A stretch of 64,000 bases of DNA from Beverwykella pulmonaria (Eukaryota; Ascomycota; Dothideomycetes; Pleosporales; Melanommataceae). The stretch spans positions 658,874 through 722,873 of the forward strand of contig BCHH01000006.1 of assembly GCA_001599595.1 (NCBI GenBank). Direction: 5' to 3'. The notes under the pieces were generated by a model. That model worked only from the letters and a program-made list of their open reading frames with translations, searched no databases and had not been told where the DNA came from. A program made the position numbers and the translations under genes. Shown piece after piece: positions 34,161-45,242 of this stretch (positions are counted from its first letter, which is position 1; every line of letters begins with the position of its first letter).

Positions 34161-35975
34161 TGAATTTAATTGTAGGGTTGTCTAGCACTTCGCAAGAATG
34201 CCACGGAGGAACGTAAAACGACCTTACCGTGTCAGTTGCCCATCCTTCTTCTACAATTGTAGTCCAGTCGCTTTTTCGAACTCTTACGAAACCATTCTTG
34301 AAATGTATCCTTTTCGAGGATTCCTCCCCCTTGTGCAACCCATCTGCTTGTTGCCACACATCATATACTGTCTGGTTAGCCCCCGGGTCAGTAACGTGTA
34401 GAGATCTCCAAGAGTTAGGTATCTGACCGTTTGCACTTCCCCTATTTGATTCTTTGCTTGTACCGTCTCTTTCATTTCCATACTCTTATTTCCCCGTCGC
34501 GTCAGCTAGGCCAGATTATGAAACCAAAACGTGTGGCTCACTTTTGCAGTGTGATACTGCAACTCGTAATCTCAGCCTCGAGAGGTGGGTGGATAATAGC
34601 GCCGAGGTCGTGACTGAAAGTTGGAGAGGGGTTGTATTATGGAGCTATGTGTCGCTGAAGGATGCTCTATGTAGAAGGCTTGTCAGCTAGTTATATAGCT
34701 AGTTCGGGAAGATTTTTGCGGTCACCTAGGAGTGTTTCGAGGGCGACCGGCGGAAAGAATAACCCTGAAGAAAGCGCCTTGCAAACCGCATTAGACATAA
34801 ACAAGGCAGAAGGCGAAAGATTCACCTGAACTTTCTGAGCTGGAATATAATAGTCGACTGAAACCAAGCCAATACAATCATCGGCATGAAAGAATATTTG
34901 TAGAAGTAGACCTGTCGCGGTTTGGAGACATTTGGGTGTTGATGCCCGATGGACGGGCAAGCTGCTGTCATGACTCCCATTACCCCACTAGGCGCGGGGA
35001 CAATTTCACATAATAAGATCAAAATAGTCACATGGTGCTTGATTTCACTCATCCCACTTCATCCCACTTCATTCATTTCATTTCACTCATCCCACTTTAC
35101 CCATTTCACTTCACCCATCCCACTTCGCTCATTTTATTTCACCCATCCCACTTCACTCATTTTATTTTCGTCCCATCTCACTCATTTCACTCATCCTACT
35201 TCACTCATTCCATTTCACTTATCTCACTCATCCCACTTCACTCATTTTATTTCACCTATCTCACATTCATCCCATTCCATCTTACACAAGTTAATCGGGG
35301 CGACAACTGTAGGGTACAGTTTTCTAAGCCTTCTATACCGAGAGTCATTGCACAAGCCTCTTCTCACTGGCATCTCTGCAAGGAGGGAATACCCGATGGG
35401 TAATGTGGCTAGAGAGTAGGCCAAAGTAATAGGAGATATATACGCAAGCATTGAACACATTAAATGCGAAGGGCGGAACTTAGTGCACATCCATCCGGCT
35501 TGCAGGAGTCAATACAAAACGTTACTAAGTCGGTTACAGGCCGGATTGGCCCCGAGAGTCTGTCAGTCTGCAAGCCTCTTCATACCCGCAGGCATCTCCG
35601 ACAAGGGCAGGAGAGCTTTTGGTTCTGCAGTTTGTTCGACAAGTTCACCAGAGGCGTAGAAAGATGGGTATAAAGATTCGTGATCGCTATTGAATAGTCA
35701 GTTCTTTATCCACCCCCGTTCGAATCACTCCTCCATTCTATCTTATCCTTCCCCCACAAAAGAATAGCCCGGTTAGAACGTTCAGTCCTTTCCTTGAAAG
35801 ATGGTCATATGCTTACGCTCGCAGTCCTCGCTTCTCCGGTTTCAATACCAGCTACACCTCATTACGTGCTTCCCGTAAGTGACAGTAACACGTTTAGGAA
35901 CAAAAAGCTCACCCTGCTAGGGACTTATCACTCGCCCCGCGAACCCCTCACGTTCTACTTCCAATATCATCCATC
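34161..35975. other. Intergenic stretch containing a minisatellite
   Basis: 1.8 kb. Apart from the minisatellite at about 35,036-35,285 there are only overlapping short frames. The final 250 bp may be the promoter of the small Ser/Asn-rich frame that follows. Confidence 0.4.
35036..35285. repeat. Pyrimidine-rich minisatellite (TTTCACTCATCCCAC-type units)
   Basis: About 250 bp of near-repeats built from TTCACTCATCCCAC and TTCATTTCATTTCACTCAT modules of 15-25 bp. The two strands are strongly skewed (C/T on plus, G/A on minus). Units differ slightly, so this is an ageing array. The reading frames through it encode Ser/His/Pro/Phe repeats and are not considered real. Confidence 0.85.
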
Positions 35976-36284
35976 ATGTCGGTTAACCCAACCAGTCAGG
36001 GCGCCTCCTCGAACACTTCCAATCCAACAGGCATCTCCTCCTCCTCTGCCTCGAACGCTTCTAATCAAACGGACAACTCCTCCGCCTTGAACCCTCCCAA
36101 TCCAGCTGGCCATAACACCTTTCCCGCAACAGCTAGAGGAAACGGCCAACAAAGCAATAAACCTGAGCAGAACGAATTGCCCTCGGCGAACGTGGCCTTA
36201 TTGCAGCTGCAGCCTCGGCAAATAGGCAATCTTGCACTTTTTAGCCACTATCCTGAACAAAAAACCAATGGATTGGATAAGTAA
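35976..36284 (+). CDS. Possible small Ser/Asn/Pro-rich protein
   Basis: A 102-residue frame starting MSVNPTSQGASSNTSN. The first 60 residues are almost only Ser, Asn, Thr, Pro and Ala. The tail is LQLQPRQIGNLALFSHY. Composition like this is seen in disordered fungal proteins but also arises by chance. The frame is closed by a normal stop and lies on the same strand as the next gene. It might be a separate gene or an unlinked 5' exon. Low confidence. Confidence 0.3.
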   Translation: MSVNPTSQGASSNTSNPTGISSSSASNASNQTDNSSALNPPNPAGHNTFPATARGNGQQSNKPEQNELPSANVALLQLQPRQIGNLALFSHYPEQKTNGLDK

Positions 36285-36524
36285 TCAGTGCTGGAGTGTG
36301 TCGATTTGATGTTAAGCTACTTGGGGGAGCTCAGTTTTGACGAAGACTTTTGGATGACGTAATCCTGTACCCCGCCCGTTTAGTTCTTCGAATGAGATGC
36401 TATTTTAAAACACGCCAGCAAGGTGCCACGTTGATTTCCTTTTGACGCCCCACTGACCTCTACACTCCCTTTCCCTATTTACGACTACGAGACCTCTAAC
36501 AAGCGGCATCAATACCACTACGTT

Positions 36525-37196
36525 ATGCCATTATTTTCTGATGTGGACACAGACCCAAGCGTCAAGGAGCTTGCCACCAAGGTTGTGTTGCTCTTAGACA
36601 CTCCCTCTTTTTTAAAAAGCATAACGAGGGTACCTACTGCAGAAGACGGAGTGAATCTGTTCCAATTCCGATGGGTTGAGGACTTTCAAACCCTAGAAAA
36701 CCAGCTTGCTAGAGCCATGGTATAGACAGAGGATACCCGATACGACAGCTGTCACTAATGGCATTAGGTACGCAATATCCAGCGCACGGCAGAGGCGGAT
36801 GCAGGAATAAAGATTAAGAGTTTTACCCCTGATGAAATTGAGAGGGGAGTGCTTTTCCTATTCGAAAGTGTTCTTAAGATCCCGAACGACAGACTCGTCA
36901 TTCTCCTACCTCTCCCCCTCTCCAGCGATGCATTCAAAGATACCCTTCGACAGCTTCTGGTATCCCAGAAACTCAAGGAAACCCCTCGATCCTTTGGCCA
37001 TGGGGAACATATCCTACACTTACAGCGTCTCGATAGGAAGAGCAGCTGTGCAACGAATTTGTGGCTTAAATCGACAAAGATAATCTATGGAAACGTCCAG
37101 CTAGAAACGACTATCCCGGTCCCTTTCTTAATGCTGTCGCTTCCTACCTTTGTAGCACCGGTAGAATGTAGAGAAGCGATTGAGGAAACCTTTTGA
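36525..37196 (+). CDS. Hypothetical protein, two-exon orphan
   Basis: Exons 36525-36719 and 36768-37196 join in phase 0 across a 48 bp intron (GTATAG...CATTAG), giving 207 residues. It starts MPLFSDVDTDPSVKELATKV. The central part reads KSFTPDEIERGVLFLFESV and RLVILLPLPLSSDAF, and the end is PVPFLMLSLPTFVAPVECRE. There is a mix of helices and hydrophobic strands but no clear membrane span or known motif. It is followed on the opposite strand by another orphan, so the two are convergent. Function unknown. Confidence 0.6.
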
Positions 37197-37401
37197 CGTT
37201 AGACTTGATGTAGCTAGTTCAAATATGAACCGAACAATCCCAGGCTTCCCAATGTCTCGTTGTTTCCCGTTCTCATTTCAGACACCCATACAGATGGTAA
37301 CGTGTAGTCAATTAGGGGCCCAATTTCACCTTCCAGCACGCCCTGTTGAGACAGATCCACCGAGCCTGGAAACGACGGAGACTGATAGTTGGCGGCGTAA
37401 C

Positions 37402-38863
37402 CTACATACGATAAGCAAAGGGAAAATAAAGGAGATGAAAGGTAGATGTACCTTCTGGTCCGCCTTCATGCTCGGACGGAGGATTGACACACTTTCCAGA
37501 CAGAGTAGTTATGTTCAACCCCCCCTCTTCAAAATTGTGCATTTGTGTCTTTTCTTTGACAACCTGATCCTGAACCATATGGTTTGCGAGCTGCATTGTT
37601 TCTGGCATCGGAAGGGAGGCGGAGGATAGCGGTATTCCCGCATCCACTATTGGAACCGATGTATCCAGGCCGACTGCCTCCGCTACGCCTCCCCCGACAC
37701 GCTCTCTATTTCCGTCGTGCTGGGGCGCGGGGAAATTTACCCCCAACAATTTCTGTCTCTTTTGAGGCGGCCCAAGGTTTTCAACCGCTCCATTACGCAG
37801 AGAAGGGTCGGATGATATGGCTACTAGAATAGGTCAATGGAAGTCTAGACGTACGTCAGCAAACTTACGTGTGGAGGTAGCTCTTGACAAAGGATGCGTT
37901 ATGCTTTTTGTTCCAGTGGCCTCTGGGGTCACTTCAACCCAAGTAATGGGTACAGGCGCGATGTTGTTCGCAGCATCTGGTAATGAGGTTAGTATCATAT
38001 CTGTGCCCCTTTTAATGAGATTGTTGGCGAGCTGGTTAACAGGCTTTGACGTCTTAGGAACGTCGGCTGACTCCAGCAGTTGAATTGTCTCATCATGAAG
38101 CTCCCCTGTCTTGGGTAATTTGCTCTCCCAACTGGAAACGTGGTTAGTTTTAGACAAAAGATGATGCAGACACCTACAATGAATGCGCGACTTGCGGAGG
38201 AAGAAAGAATAGAGCACCAACCCCCCCGAGCTTGTTGGCGATATGCGTGTACCTACTTCCAGCATCTATAAAGCCTTCAATTTTTTTCTCGAGGTTATCT
38301 GACGGCATTTCCGTATATAACCCAACAACCTGCAGAGCCTGAGCTAACGACGCTGCTGTGCGGCCATCGAGACTGAGATTGTAGACAACCACACGAGAAA
38401 ACCTGTGAAGTATACAGTGGTGTATCGCAGTGTCCGCAAGGATAAAACAAAGCAAGACGCTGAAATTCCCTGCTATGTTAAGGAAACCTTTCTGCTTCTC
38501 TGTAAGGTTATACTGGACATTAGGATTCCAGAAATCAATCTCGCCACTCCGGATTCGTTCGAGAAAAGCTACGATGTCCCGACGCTTCTCAGGATCAGAC
38601 TGGCGGAGATTTGATCTAGTAGCTTCGGGAAGCTGTTTAGAAGCCTTAATCGAGATGATGTACGGTATCGCTCTTGCAAACTCCTTCGAGGTCGCTGTAG
38701 CCTTGTGAAGAGAAGACAAAGTTTGCTTTACTTCTTCGATGAGCTGACAAAGGGTGTGAGCAAAGAAACTTCGTGAAATAGGTGAACCTACACCCTTATT
38801 CTTTAGCTCCTTCCCCGAACCAGCTTCAATGGCAGCTTCAATTCTTGCGGATAGTTCGGTCAT
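37402..38863 (-). CDS. Hypothetical protein, three-exon orphan
   Basis: Exons 38863-38178, 38131-37869 and 37823-37402 join in phase, giving 456 residues. Clean phase across two introns supports a real gene. The N-terminal 230 residues are helical, starting MTELSARIEAAIEAG, with HTLCQLIEEVKQTLSSLH and a hydrophobic FLNIAGNFSVLLCFILADTA that could be a buried or membrane helix. The C-terminal half is Pro/Thr-rich and looks disordered, with the basic patch PPQKRQKLLG. I recognise no family. An N-terminal helical bundle before a disordered tail occurs in fungal STAND-associated proteins, but I have no motif to claim that. Confidence 0.65.
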
Positions 38864-39181
38864 GTCCTCGTTCCGTACTGTGAGAGTAATAAGTTCCTCA
38901 GGCTGTTTGGGTCATTGCATTCTAAAGGGAGCGTTAACGCTAGGATTGATCGGGGGCACTAAAATAAACACATTGAATTTTAGTGCCACAAATCCAACCT
39001 AGCTTGCCAATGCACCCCAACCTCCCTCGACAACCACGCGTAATTTGGAAAGCACAAACGCATTGGCATTCGCTAATGCCCCCACAAATAGCTCTATCGA
39101 TTGCATTTCGTTCCTACAAAGACCTTCTCTGCTGCTGGCTGGCAACAATAACCCCCTGGAAAAGCAAAGGCTCGATGATAT

Positions 39182-40562
39182 ATGATGTGCGTCCCCCTTA
39201 CCTTACGTCCTTCACCGGTTGCCTTCCTGCACGTTCGCTGGCTCCACTGTACGATAATGCATGACCCATCACCTGCAGTATTTATTTTTGTCGTTCTCAC
39301 CTGTCTCCTCAGCCTTGCCCATGCATTACGTTCCTGGGAACTAATGGCATGGACCTTATCTGTGAGGATGTGGAGTTTTGTCCTTTTAATAATATTCGTC
39401 GCTATTTACTCTGTGGCTGCCTACATGATCTGCAAACAGAGAGCACCAGAAGAGTTATTGTTTGACTTATCTTGGCTACATGGGATAATTATTGAAGTTT
39501 GTATCCATCCTGTTCGGAGGAAAGTTACTAACTTGAACCTAGGCCTTTATTTTTTTTGAAACTAGGGTGTTGATATTCCAGATAATCCTTACGATCTTCG
39601 CTCTGATCGCTGGCTCGCTTAAAGTTGTGGCCTTTTTCGCCTTTGCCCTTAACAATACTGGAAAGGATCTCGACTTTGCTGGAGGCCGTTTATTTCATTG
39701 GGCTGCGGCGATTGCAATTATTTGCCTCTTATTTTGGAAACCAACCACCAGACATCGCAAGTTTGTATCCTTTGGAGGTATTTATGCGTGTGCAGCCTTA
39801 GGTGGCCTTGGGTTTTTTTGGATTCATAATACGTTTTGGTTCTATCTAGTAAGTTCCTCTTATGCTGTAAGTTCCTAGACTAATCTAAATAGGCACACTG
39901 CATTTTAGAATGGTGCGTGGTTGCTTCCGGACTTCTTATTCCAGTTTGGGTGGTTCCGAAGGGCCAGGAAAGGAGAGGTGCAAGCTCGCAGGATGACATT
40001 GAGAACTCCCATTCAGCACTCTCAAGCTTTGAAAGCTTCAAACCAGATGCCAAAGAGGCAATTGCGACGAAGGAAGATATGTAAGTTATAGAACACCTTC
40101 ATACTATATCCGTTAACTAGTAGCCTAAGCCCCCCCTCGTTGAAACCCCCTTTGGATATTAAACCCTCAACGGACAAGGTCATGCGCTGTTCTATCCTTG
40201 ATATTAGAGTATCAGCGGAGTTCGTATACGCCCGAGTGGTGGCCGAGTTGGAAATTGAAAACAGCATGAGAGTGCTTCGATTATTAGAGATAAATTGGGA
40301 GACACTTTCTCAAGAGTTTGGAATGCAGGTGGTGCAACATATAGGCGAGTTCGCTTACGATAACGCTATAAACTTCTCACGGATTAAATCCGGAGCTGGA
40401 AGAGTTATTTTTGTCCAACGAGAGCTTCAGGAATTTGGATTCTGTTCCGATGATTGTAAGAGTCTATTAGAGAGATGTGACATTCCAGTCTCGGAACAAA
40501 CGGAACTTTCAGACATCCCATGGATGTATAACCTGTCATCTTCCATTTTGGAAGGCACATAG
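39182..40562 (+). CDS. Polytopic membrane protein, four-exon orphan
   Basis: Exons 39182-39496, 39543-39848, 39893-40080 and 40121-40562 join in phase, giving 416 residues. The first 260 residues contain six to seven hydrophobic spans, for example FIFVVLTCLLSLAHAL, FVLLIIFVAIYSVAAYMI, IFQIILTIFALIAGSL, AAAIAIICLLFW and VVASGLLIPVWVV. A cytoplasmic-type tail of about 150 residues is hydrophilic (SAEFVYARVVAELEIE, then WETLSQEFGMQVV). The two-part design could be a small transporter or receptor with a soluble domain, but no family motif is visible. The downstream flank contains a dispersed repeat. Start choice between the two adjacent ATGs at 39182 and 39185 is arbitrary. Confidence 0.6.
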
Positions 40563-40689
40563 AGCGGTAAACTCGAACAGCTTTGATGTCATCCACCTCA
40601 ACTTTAAGGATCAGTACTTTTGAGCACTAGAATTAAGAACTCCTCTACGTCAAATCCCTCCACTCTTTGTGCACGTATAAGAAGCGGGA

Positions 40690-40840
40690 TTATAACATCT
40701 AGATGTAATGCCTCCGGATGTGGCACGGATGGAGATAGCACGTCGATTTTAATTCATACTGGTACTATGCTAGTAGTAAGAAATGTGGTCTCAACTGTCA
40801 CAGGAAAGAAATACGAAGCTGTTTGTGCTCTTCAAATAGC
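40690..40840 (+). repeat. Dispersed repeat, copy 1
   Basis: ATTATAACATCTAGATGTAA at about 40,690 starts a 50 bp segment repeated at 41,956-42,007. The following TCAACTGTCACAGGA region at about 40,795 is repeated near 46,190. Together they suggest three remnants of one element. Confidence 0.6.
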
Positions 40841-41050
40841 TTTACGTTACCCGCAGATAGTTAGTGCCAGCGCGCCATGGCACCGCGCTCAGAGTAGCTG
40901 TTATATAACCTATTCTTCATCCCTATTCAGTTATCAGGATATTCTCTCCCTACATTCTCCTGAACATTTGTTTCATCACGTCACCGGCTGGCGCTCCCCT
41001 CGCATTTAAATTTGGACGAGAGGAAAGACCAAAATCTCTTCTCCAGAGTT

Positions 41051-41581
41051 ATGCCCACTGGTAACAGTGCTCTCTACCTTCCAACCTCCCATTTCACCAA
41101 TATACTGACGAACAAAGGCATAAAAACAATGATCTCGACTACCCTATACAACGCACCATACCATCTGATGCCCCCAGAGCAATACCGAGACTTACAGATA
41201 TTTGTGCCTATACACTTTGCCAATGATATGGAAATGATTATAGAGTGTCAGAAGTATGCCATTGACCAGGGCTCGGTCTACGATGTATCCAAAGAAACTC
41301 GCATCCATATTTTGGGATGGCTTGGAGGATGCCCAAAAATTGCTTGTGTACAGGTGGCTTTCCCCCCCATCGGCCGTGACACACGCCATGAGGTAATTTT
41401 GAACCCGGTTTGCTTGGTTGAAAAGGATGGTTTTCTTCGTGCGGGAGTGGTCTTACTTCCGATTAACGACTGCGCGCGGCTTGCCATGGACGAAAAGTTC
41501 ATTAGTCTCTGGGGTCTCGAAACTCGTTACATATCTTTTCTAGAACAGTATGTTTTGTTGACACTTCAAAAACAATGCTGA
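41051..41581 (+). CDS. Hypothetical protein, single-exon orphan
   Basis: The ATG at 41051 is the first in an open frame that reaches back to 41,012, and gives 176 residues starting MPTGNSALYLPTSHF. The centre reads YRDLQIFVPIHFANDMEMI and LGWLGGCPKIACVQVAFPP; the end is EQYVLLTLQKQC. There are four Cys but no zinc pattern. It has no signal peptide. Function is unknown. It is flanked on both sides by copies of the same dispersed repeat, which could mean it was carried with that element. Confidence 0.55.
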   Translation: MPTGNSALYLPTSHFTNILTNKGIKTMISTTLYNAPYHLMPPEQYRDLQIFVPIHFANDMEMIIECQKYAIDQGSVYDVSKETRIHILGWLGGCPKIACVQVAFPPIGRDTRHEVILNPVCLVEKDGFLRAGVVLLPINDCARLAMDEKFISLWGLETRYISFLEQYVLLTLQKQC

Positions 41582-43461
41582 TTAAGCGACAGTTTAAATA
41601 ATCGTTTCAGATGCCCTGAGTGAGGAGACATAATTCCAGCTTTGACGTCAATGTAAACAAGACTGCGATTCTTAGCTATGAAAAGGCTTGATGAATCCTC
41701 TATATAATTCCAAATCTTCTCTCACCTATTCACACTGTTCATCGTTGCAATTGTACGAGTTCACTGCATTGCTTATCCTATCCGCCTGGGCGCTACCTCT
41801 TAGATACTTAGTCAACTTAAGAAGGTTAGAGGTAATAAGTAGATAAATGGCTCGGGTTCGCATTCAACTAACTATTTACCGAAGATAGACCCCTGAGCCA
41901 ATTTCCGCACGTGATCAGTTAGGCAGCATACCACCCAACTTGGGCGCCGAAGCATAATTATAACATCTAGATGTAATGCCCCCGGATGTGGAACAGATGG
42001 AGATAGCAGGCTGCTGATTGATTGGCCAATCACACGATTGAATGCAAGAACCTCCGTACGTAGCTAGCTAGCGGCACCCTGGCGCGTCTTTACTTCTTTC
42101 AATAGATTCATCACTTCAAACGAAAGTGCTCTGGCTTGCATCCTGGCACCAGGGTACTGTCCCAAGCGAGGGCGGCCGCGTAGGATCTCCAGAAACTTGC
42201 TCGGAGAGCTCGTATTCTTGATCTTATATCAGGCATACTGCATCTGGGGCGACTAATAGGTCCTTCAGCATGCCTTACCGCGTCCTTTAGTCCTTCACCT
42301 TTCCTGCAAGACCAGTCCGCCGTACGTACCCATCTGCGGCCTGCCTCTGCTTTATCTTCTAGAGTGGTCCAAGCTCCTCCTGCGCCTCCCAACACAACCC
42401 ACAGCATGGGACAGAGCAATTCTCAAATCTCAGTCTTTTCGGGCGCTTCCAGAGACCCGGTATATAGTCCCAGCAATTGATTATTTTAATAAATCTAACC
42501 ATCCTAGGGCAACTTTAAGAATGGTATCCAACTTACTACACGCATAGAACTTGAAGAGGAGAAGGTTATTACAACTATATCAAGCGACGCTGATCGGAAT
42601 ATCGATGTAACCCTCATGACTAGGTGGAGACGCTGGCTGCAGAGGCTGCTGTGGTGATGACAGGGGATACCATAGGAGATACAGCTTCATTTCTCATTGA
42701 TGTCCTGTTTACCTTTTTCTTATCTGAATATGGCCCGCCGAGGCTCCCTTGATGAACTTGCAAGGATACCTCGTTCATCACACGAGGCTGGCTTGTGAAG
42801 ATAATATCTAGAGCACCTCCAATTTATTTAGGTATTATGCCATTTACTATACTTGGTAAAAAGCTTCTCTTTTGGGTCCTTCCCAGAGCCTGGCGAGATC
42901 GCACGATTCCCCTACCGCCTCCATTGCCTCCCATCAGTTTGAGGACACTGAGCTCGTTCGAAAAGTGGAGGAACTCCACAGGTCATGTGGGAGGAGACAG
43001 TCAATGAGTTTCCTCTCATTCATCATAGTATATCATCGCGGAGGTAAAGTTTCTAGAGAAAAACACAGCAAACTAAGCTATTACTTTAAAATTTTCTGAG
43101 AGAACAACATCGGACCTGGCGTTGTTGTTGGTTTAGCCGAGCAAAGAATTTAAGCCCATTTGAAGCATAAAACAATATAATTACTTTAGAGATTTCGCGC
43201 GCCCCTGCCCGTATGCAAACTGTCACAATCGCGCAACCCCCATCCACCCTTCGTATAGGTATAATAGGGCTCGATTACACCCTCTCCTCGTTTACAAGAG
43301 TTGAAATATCACCCTTTTCCATAACTCTAAAAGAATATATAGTGAATTATTTCCTAATCACAACCAGGATATACCATTACTAAAGCCGACGACTCTCCAA
43401 GGTTTAACACCTTCCGTTTCAATTACGCAGGCTGGCTTAAGGCCAGTCTACCTCGCCTACC
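41582..43461. other. Intergenic stretch with a dispersed repeat
   Basis: 1.9 kb. It contains dispersed repeat copy 2 at 41,956-42,007. Several open stretches, such as 42,111-42,419 on the minus strand and 42,870-43,000 on the plus strand, have no clear identity. The last 140 bp contain AAAAGAATATATAGTG, a plausible TATA region for the MYB/SANT gene. Confidence 0.35.
41956..42007 (+). repeat. Dispersed repeat, copy 2
   Basis: Matches 40,690-40,742 over about 52 bp with about three differences (T/C, C/A and G/A). The core is CATCTAGATGTAATGCC followed by CGGATGTGG. Confidence 0.7.
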
Positions 43462-44337
43462 ATGGATATCAAACTAATTATCGAGCCTTGTAGCTCGGAG
43501 ACGACTAAGGCTACGAAGCTTAAGTTCACCCCAGAGGAAGACGAGCTCATCATTAAACTACGAGGTTCGGGAATGAAATGGGACACAATCGCAGATAACC
43601 TTCCTGGGAGAACCTCGCTTTCTTGTCGACTACGCTATCAGAACTACCTAGAAAAAGCTGGCTGGGACGAGGAGAAGAAAAATAAGCTCGCAAGACTGTA
43701 CACTCGGTATGTAGAAAGTTCATTTTATCCATAGTTATCTAACCGGTGGATTTGCAGATTAAAGGAACAGATGTGGCAGGAAGTCGCGACTGAAATGGGC
43801 ATTCCCTGGCGGTCGGCCGAATCGATGCATTGGGAACTGGGAGAAAATGGGATAAGCGCGCGAGCCAATGCTTCCGTCTTCCAGCTCCATCCCTCTGCGG
43901 GCTCAGCAGACCGACATACTTCGAATCAAGATCAACCTGAAAGTGGAAGCAGTGTACCGCTTCAGGAGCTCGACGAGGTTATCGACTCTGTACCTTGCAA
44001 AGATGGAACGGCGTTTATTTGCAACGGACCGTCTACTAGCAACTCCCCTTTAGACCAGATATCATCCCCGAAAATCACCCGCCGCCACATGGTAGAGAGG
44101 GAGTGGTCGCCAATGTTACGCCGAAGTCTCCTCCGGGACCGAGAACTGAAGAATGCCACTACCAACGCCGTCAAAAAGCGCCAAGGAAACCCATTTATTC
44201 CTGCGATTCAGAGGGCAAGCACTACCGCCAACCTAAATGCGTCTCCCCCGCAACAAATAAAAAGAGCGACAACATTCCCAGACGTAAGCTCTCATGATGC
44301 CTTCTTCGACGCGGGCTACCACCAGAGGGGATGGTAG
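43462..44337 (+). CDS. MYB/SANT DNA-binding protein
   Basis: Exons 43462-43706 and 43758-44337 give 274 residues. Residues 18-64 form a MYB/SANT repeat: LKFTPEEDELIIKLRGSG, MKWDTIADNLPGRTSLSC and RLRYQNYLE. The usual three tryptophan-type positions are filled by Phe, Trp and Tyr. A second helical block (EEKKNKLARLYTRLKEQ, then WQEVATEMGIPWRSAESMHW) resembles a second SANT-like unit and spans the intron. The remaining 150 residues are Ser/Pro/Thr-rich and disordered. It is expected to be a nuclear DNA-binding regulator. Genes of this type recur in fungal accessory regions and have been reported inside Starship elements. The frame is intact. Confidence 0.85.
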
Positions 44338-45242
44338 TAACCCGACAGTGTAATGACAGACGTTGGGACATGAATAGTCTAGTAGGTACTTCTAGCCATA
44401 ATGCTACTGGTGGATGCTTATTACTATTCTTTAGGTTCTCAAGTCCTCCGATACCGGATGTTCGAAGATGATATCCTGCTCAACTATGAAAATCAGTTCT
44501 TTCCTAAATTTAGTGGCAGAGTTCGGTACAGATGGATCTCTGCAACCTTTTCTATGGTGGCAAGACTGAGTCATAGCGCCTTCGGTGGTAAAACCTTTGT
44601 AATGGAGCCTTGTTGACGCCCTTATGAAATGATGGAAACGCAAGATTCCCCAAAACACTTCGTATGTGGCCAGCCAGCGCCACGTTGGCCCGCTGAGCAC
44701 TACCCGAGCTCTTAATTCCCGCTCTGTCAGATTCTTCTAGCGTCACGCTAACTATCCAGAGCCATCAACAAACTTTCCTGATTCATTGGAGATCTATCCC
44801 GCCCATCTAGGATTGACTCTCTTGCCTTGCATGTCTGCAATGCAAGGCGTGCATATTGTAATGCAGACATGCTTGCTTCTGCTACGCGAATGCAGTTAGA
44901 TACGCTGGTCTGTACAAATGAGCGAGACACTGAATGTTCCACATCACTAGGAATAGTGAATAGGCTCATGTGCCATGCAGTGTGATGGGTGGGGCATGCT
45001 CGGCGGTCATGCCTGTAGCCGAAACTACGGACGCTGACATTTCAATGCAGGGAATGCACTGATAGCATGCATACCATCTGCTGCAAGAAAATGTTAGAGC
45101 GGAGTCTACAGAGACTAGTGATGTGGCCATGTGTGCTGGTACCACGGTCTTTCTAGCCTCACTTTTCCTGCCTTTTAATCTTTAAGCCCCACCACCTGGA
45201 GACCCCATCGTACTTGCTAATCAATCAGTGCGTTGAATTCTC
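44338..45242. other. Intergenic stretch
   Basis: 905 bp with no supported gene. A short near-palindrome around CTTGCATGTCTGCAATGCAAGG at 44,825-44,846 is the only structure I noticed. Confidence 0.35.

Noticed and set aside
35032..35419. His/Ser/Phe-rich repeat proteins
   Set aside because: All frames through the pyrimidine minisatellite stay open because of its composition; no conserved sequence.
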